Assembly (NCBI RefSeq): GCF_000186865.1
Contig: NW_008705614.1
Span: 79,617 to 124,364 of the forward strand
Reading direction: 5' to 3'
Source: Aureococcus anophagefferens
Taxonomy: Eukaryota; Sar; Pelagophyceae; Pelagomonadales; Pelagomonadaceae
DNA: 44,748 nt
Shown here: piece after piece, positions 42,401-44,748 of the stretch
Numbering within the stretch: position 1 is the stretch's first letter
Layout: each line of letters starts with the position of its first letter
Position numbers and translations under genes: made by a program
The notes under the pieces: model-generated
Told to the model about the DNA's origin: nothing
The model's input: only the letters and a program-made list of their open reading frames with translations
Database searches by the model: none

Positions 42401-44748
42401 CGCGCCACTGGTCGCCGGGCAGCTTGAGCAGCGCGTCCAGCACGTCGTTCTTCACGTCCTCGTCGCCCGCGTCGGCGTCCTTGACGGCGAAGAAGATGTC
42501 GACCTGCTTCTTCAGGGCTCCGTGCGCGGCCGTCCGCTCCTCGGCCGACAGCGCGGACTTGCGCCGCTTCCGCCGCCGCGCCGGCGAGCCCGGCGGCGCG
42601 CCCGCCGCCCGACCGCGTTGATGCCCGCGTTGTCGCTGCAGGAGCGCACGGCCTGGACGTCGTCGATGCGCACGAACTTGGACTCGTCGACGGTCCGGCC
42701 GCCCTCCCAGGTCAGCAGGCCCGCGTCGAGACAGTAGGACCGCGACTTCACGCCGCGGTCCGAGCCCAACAGCGCGAGGAGCGCCGCGCGCGCCGCGTCG
42801 AGCCGCTTCGTCGCCCGCAGCTCGCCGCGCATGCGGCCCTTGAGCGGCTCGACGCCGCCCGCCGCGTCCAGCGGCAGCCAGCCCGCGAGGTCCTCGTCGT
42901 AGCCGTCGTCGTCGCCGCTCTCGTCGCCGCCGAACGCGGCCGCGGCGCGGTCCAGCGCCTTCGCCGCCGCGTCCTCGACGCCCGCGCGTCTCATGGCGTC
43001 GCGCAACGCCCGCCGGCTCCGCCGGTCCGCCGTGCGCATGACGAGCTGGTTGCAGAGCGTCATCGCGTAGCTCCGCGTCGCCAAGGACCCGCACGCGAGC
43101 GCGCGCCGCGCCCACTCGAAGGGCCGCTCGCAGAGCAGCGCGGACCGGCGGCACAGCGCGTCGACGAGGCAGGGCGGCGCGTCGTCGGACGCCCAGGCGA
43201 CGACGCTCAGGATCTCCAGCGCCGCGGGCCTCAGGCCCGTGTTCGCGAGCGGCCGCCCGCCGGACACCTGTGCCGAAACCAACCACTGGTTTGGGTGGTC
43301 CTGACCAAACTTGAGAATTCTCTAGCTCGGTCACATCGACGTCGATTCGGCTGATTTTTGGACGGATCGATCGCTCTCGTCGAGTTCTCGAAGCCCAGCT
43401 GAAGAGCTTGTGTCAAAACATTCGAATACGCTCACATTGAAGTCGGGTTGAAGATTTGGTTTCGGCACAGCCGGACACGAGGCACGACGCGAGCGCGTCC
43501 AGGCAGCCCGCCGTCGCCACGAGCGCCCCGAGCCCCGCGGCCGTGTTCACCATGGCCCGGAAGATGCGCAGCGCCGCCGCGGCCACGGCCGCGTCCGCCG
43601 CCGAGACGACGTCCCGCTCGAGCCGCCGCCGCGCGACGCCCGTCAGCAGTTCCACGCCGCCCGCGCCGACAAACCCGTCGAGCCAGCTCCGGTTCGCCGT
43701 GCGCGCGGCCGCGTAGAGCGTCTGCAGGTGCGCGGCGACGACGGCGTCGGGCCCGCCGTCGCCCCGGTACTGCGCCGCGTCGCGGAACGCCCGTCCCGTG
43801 ATCGTCGCGTTCGCGTAGTCGCGGCTCACGAGGTCCGCGTCGCGGATCTGCTTCAGCAGGGCCTCGTCGGCGGCGCCGTAGGGCGTCGCCAACGAGGCCA
43901 TGGCCGTGTGCATGGCGATCATCTGCCGCTTCTTGTCCGGGCTCAGGCTCGCGAGCATCGCGGATATCTGGTCGCCGGGCATGAGCTGGTCCTCGAGCAC
44001 GCGCCGCAGCTCGCCGTCGACGCCCGGGTCGCCGCCGGGCGTCGCGTTGCCCCGGAGCAGGCTCGCGGTCCGCTCGAGGAGCGACGACTTGCGCCGCGGC
44101 GGCGGCGGCGACGCGCCGGCCGCGGCCGCGGCCGTCGAGGCGAACGCGCTCCCGATGGACTGGCGCGCGGCCCGCAGCATGGACGCCGCCACGCTCTTGC
44201 GGGGGCTCTTGCCGGGGCTCCGGCCGGGGCTCGCCCCGCCGCCGCCGAACTTGACCGACCTCTTGCCGGGGCTCTCGCCTCCGAACGCGACGGACTTCTT
44301 GCCGGGGCTCTCCGCCTCGACGGACGTCGGCGCCTCCTGTCGTCGCTTGTATTCCTTCAGCGTAGTCGAGTTCGCCTTCTCCCAGGCCTTGAGCGCGAGG
44401 CCGTCCTTGAGCGGGTTCCCGGTCTCCTCCGGCGGCGGCTCGATCGTCGGAGGCGGTTCCGCGGGCGCGGCCGGCGCCTCTTGTCGTCGCTTGTATTCCT
44501 TCAGCGTGATGGAGTTCGCCTTCTCCCAGGCCTTGAGCGCGAGGCCGTCTTTCAGCGGGTTCCCGGTCTCCGCGGGCGGCGGCTCGATCTTCGGAGGAGG
44601 CGGTTCCGCGGGCGCGGCCGGCGCCTCTCGTCGCCGCTTGTATTCCTTCAGCGTGATGGAGTTCGCCTTCCCCCAGGCCTTGAGGGCCAGGCCGTCCTTG
44701 AGCGGGTTCCCGGTCTCCTCCGGCGGCGGCTCGATCGTCGGAGGCGGT
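39480..44748 (-). CDS. Diaphanous-type formin with seven WASHC3-like repeats before FH2; 5' end outside window
   Basis: Formins nucleate and elongate unbranched actin filaments through the FH2 dimer. Exons seen: 43479-44748 (partial), 42614-43267 and 39480-42557. In order there are N-terminal tandem repeats, a Ser-Pro-Gly-Lys stretch, and a GBD/FH3-like armadillo region (ERTASLLRGNATPGGDPGVD through SCLVSGGRPLANTGL and beyond). Then comes a short beta-rich segment (RSYCLDAGLLTWEGGRTVDE) that may be part of a PH domain, a Pro/Ala linker, and seven copies of a about 56-residue repeat. FH2 spans about 350 residues (LKLKALFWTKL, NQNVLIGLGRVKL, LRVAVAVGNVLN), and a basic tail ends DIVKDWVR. The usual polyproline FH1 is not seen; the repeats stand in its place. 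Introner 3 splits the FH3 region. The 42558-42613 junction is uncertain. Confidence 0.88.
40999..42180 (-). repeat. Seven tandem about 170-bp repeats coding WASHC3-like (LKM) modules in the formin
   Basis: Each unit encodes GPPVGEDPKY(K/A)KYFKML, then HLPRGAVEQKM and (V/M)D(V/P)K(I/V)LDLDPT. Copies 1-3 (left in the protein) share VDVK and MPGAGG linkers, and copies 4-7 share MDPK and PAPA linkers, so the array grew by two rounds of duplication. The unit resembles the short helical motif of the WASH-complex subunit CCDC53/WASHC3, by memory of that family. Confidence 0.92.
42558..42613 (-). other. Candidate 56-bp intron in the formin
   Basis: Frames differ on either side. A GTCGGG donor at 42613 and an AAG acceptor at 42558 give a phase-0 join (DNAGINA to SALSAEERT) of typical small-intron size. 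The acceptor context is weak and a one-base indel in this GC-rich stretch is an alternative. Confidence 0.45.
43268..43470 (-). mobile_element. Introner 3 (transposon-like intron in the formin)
   Basis: This 203-bp element is flanked by the 8-bp duplication GTGTCCGG (gene strand; 43260-43267 and 43471-43478). Its ends are perfect 15-bp inverted repeats, CTGTGCCGAAACCAA. Splicing from the GT of the upstream duplication (43478) to the AG at 43268-43269 removes 211 bp and restores ASCLVSGGRPLANTG exactly. The shared 18-bp core is at 43346-43363. It aligns with introner 2 over its length (for example CTTCGAGAACTCGACGAGAG in both) but points the other way relative to transcription. Confidence 0.94.
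44190..44748 (-). repeat. N-terminal formin repeats: at least three about 47-residue units plus SPGK motifs
   Basis: From the right edge to about 44340 three near-identical units encode EETGNPLKDGLALKAWEKAN, then SITLKEYKRRQEAP and a Pro-rich linker. They are followed (44200-44335) by repeated SPGK(K/R)SV(A/K)FGG motifs. More copies may lie past the edge. The ALKAWEKAN(S)ITLKEY helix is unfamiliar. Confidence 0.85.

Overview
This is nuclear DNA from a gene-dense, very GC-rich unicellular eukaryote, most likely a photosynthetic stramenopile of the pelagophyte type (Aureococcus/Pelagomonas-like). That placement is an inference. It rests on the high GC, long and mostly intronless genes on both strands, Pro/Thr-rich secreted proteins, a motile-cilium gene (CFAP57), and above all a family of transposon-like introns ('introners') of the kind reported from Aureococcus and Micromonas. 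I see no ribosomal RNA, tRNA, CRISPR array, operon or phage signal.

Layout, left to right. 1-3122 (-): BRWD/PHIP-like WD40 protein, running off the left edge, interrupted by introner 1. 3767-4211 (+): LSM1. 4809-5840 (-): F-box/HEAT-like protein. 5993-9553 (+): CFAP57. 9812-10552 (+): small membrane protein with an acidic run. 10656-19073 (-): giant vWA/ShKT/Pro-Thr-rich surface protein. 19198-19860 (+): SAM-like small protein. 19913-22298 (-): secreted LRR-YHYH protein with introner 2. 22450-23346 (+): farnesyl/geranylgeranyltransferase alpha subunit. 23367-25054 (-): SAM-dependent methyltransferase. 25129-25961: MITE-like element with long inverted repeats and an 8-bp target duplication. 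26047-26994 (+): ArsH. 27123-30956 (-): one polypeptide with ubiquitin-like domains, a U-box, a vWA domain and an E2 domain. 31251-31982 (-): HAD phosphatase. 32259-33671 (-): cyclic-nucleotide phosphodiesterase. 34146-36181 (+): transmembrane receptor-like kinase. 36325-38002 (+): MYND-RING-Sel1-SAM protein. 38159-39257 (-): secreted SGNH/PC-esterase-like protein. 39480-44748 (-): formin with seven WASHC3-like repeats, introner 3, running off the right edge.

Ordinary introns are tiny (49-58 bp). The three introners are about 200 bp. Each is bounded by an exact 8-bp target duplication and by inverted repeats, and each is removable with perfect restoration of its host protein. Inverted repeats match within a copy but differ strongly between copies, while an 18-bp core is identical in all three.

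The genes do not form a pathway. Several are signalling or cytoskeletal (phosphodiesterase, receptor kinase, formin, CFAP57) and several are secreted or cell-surface. The strongest candidates for something undescribed are the introner family with its co-varying ends, and the fused E2/U-box/vWA/ubiquitin-like protein. Three genes carry an apparent one-base frameshift in a G/C run, which could be assembly error.
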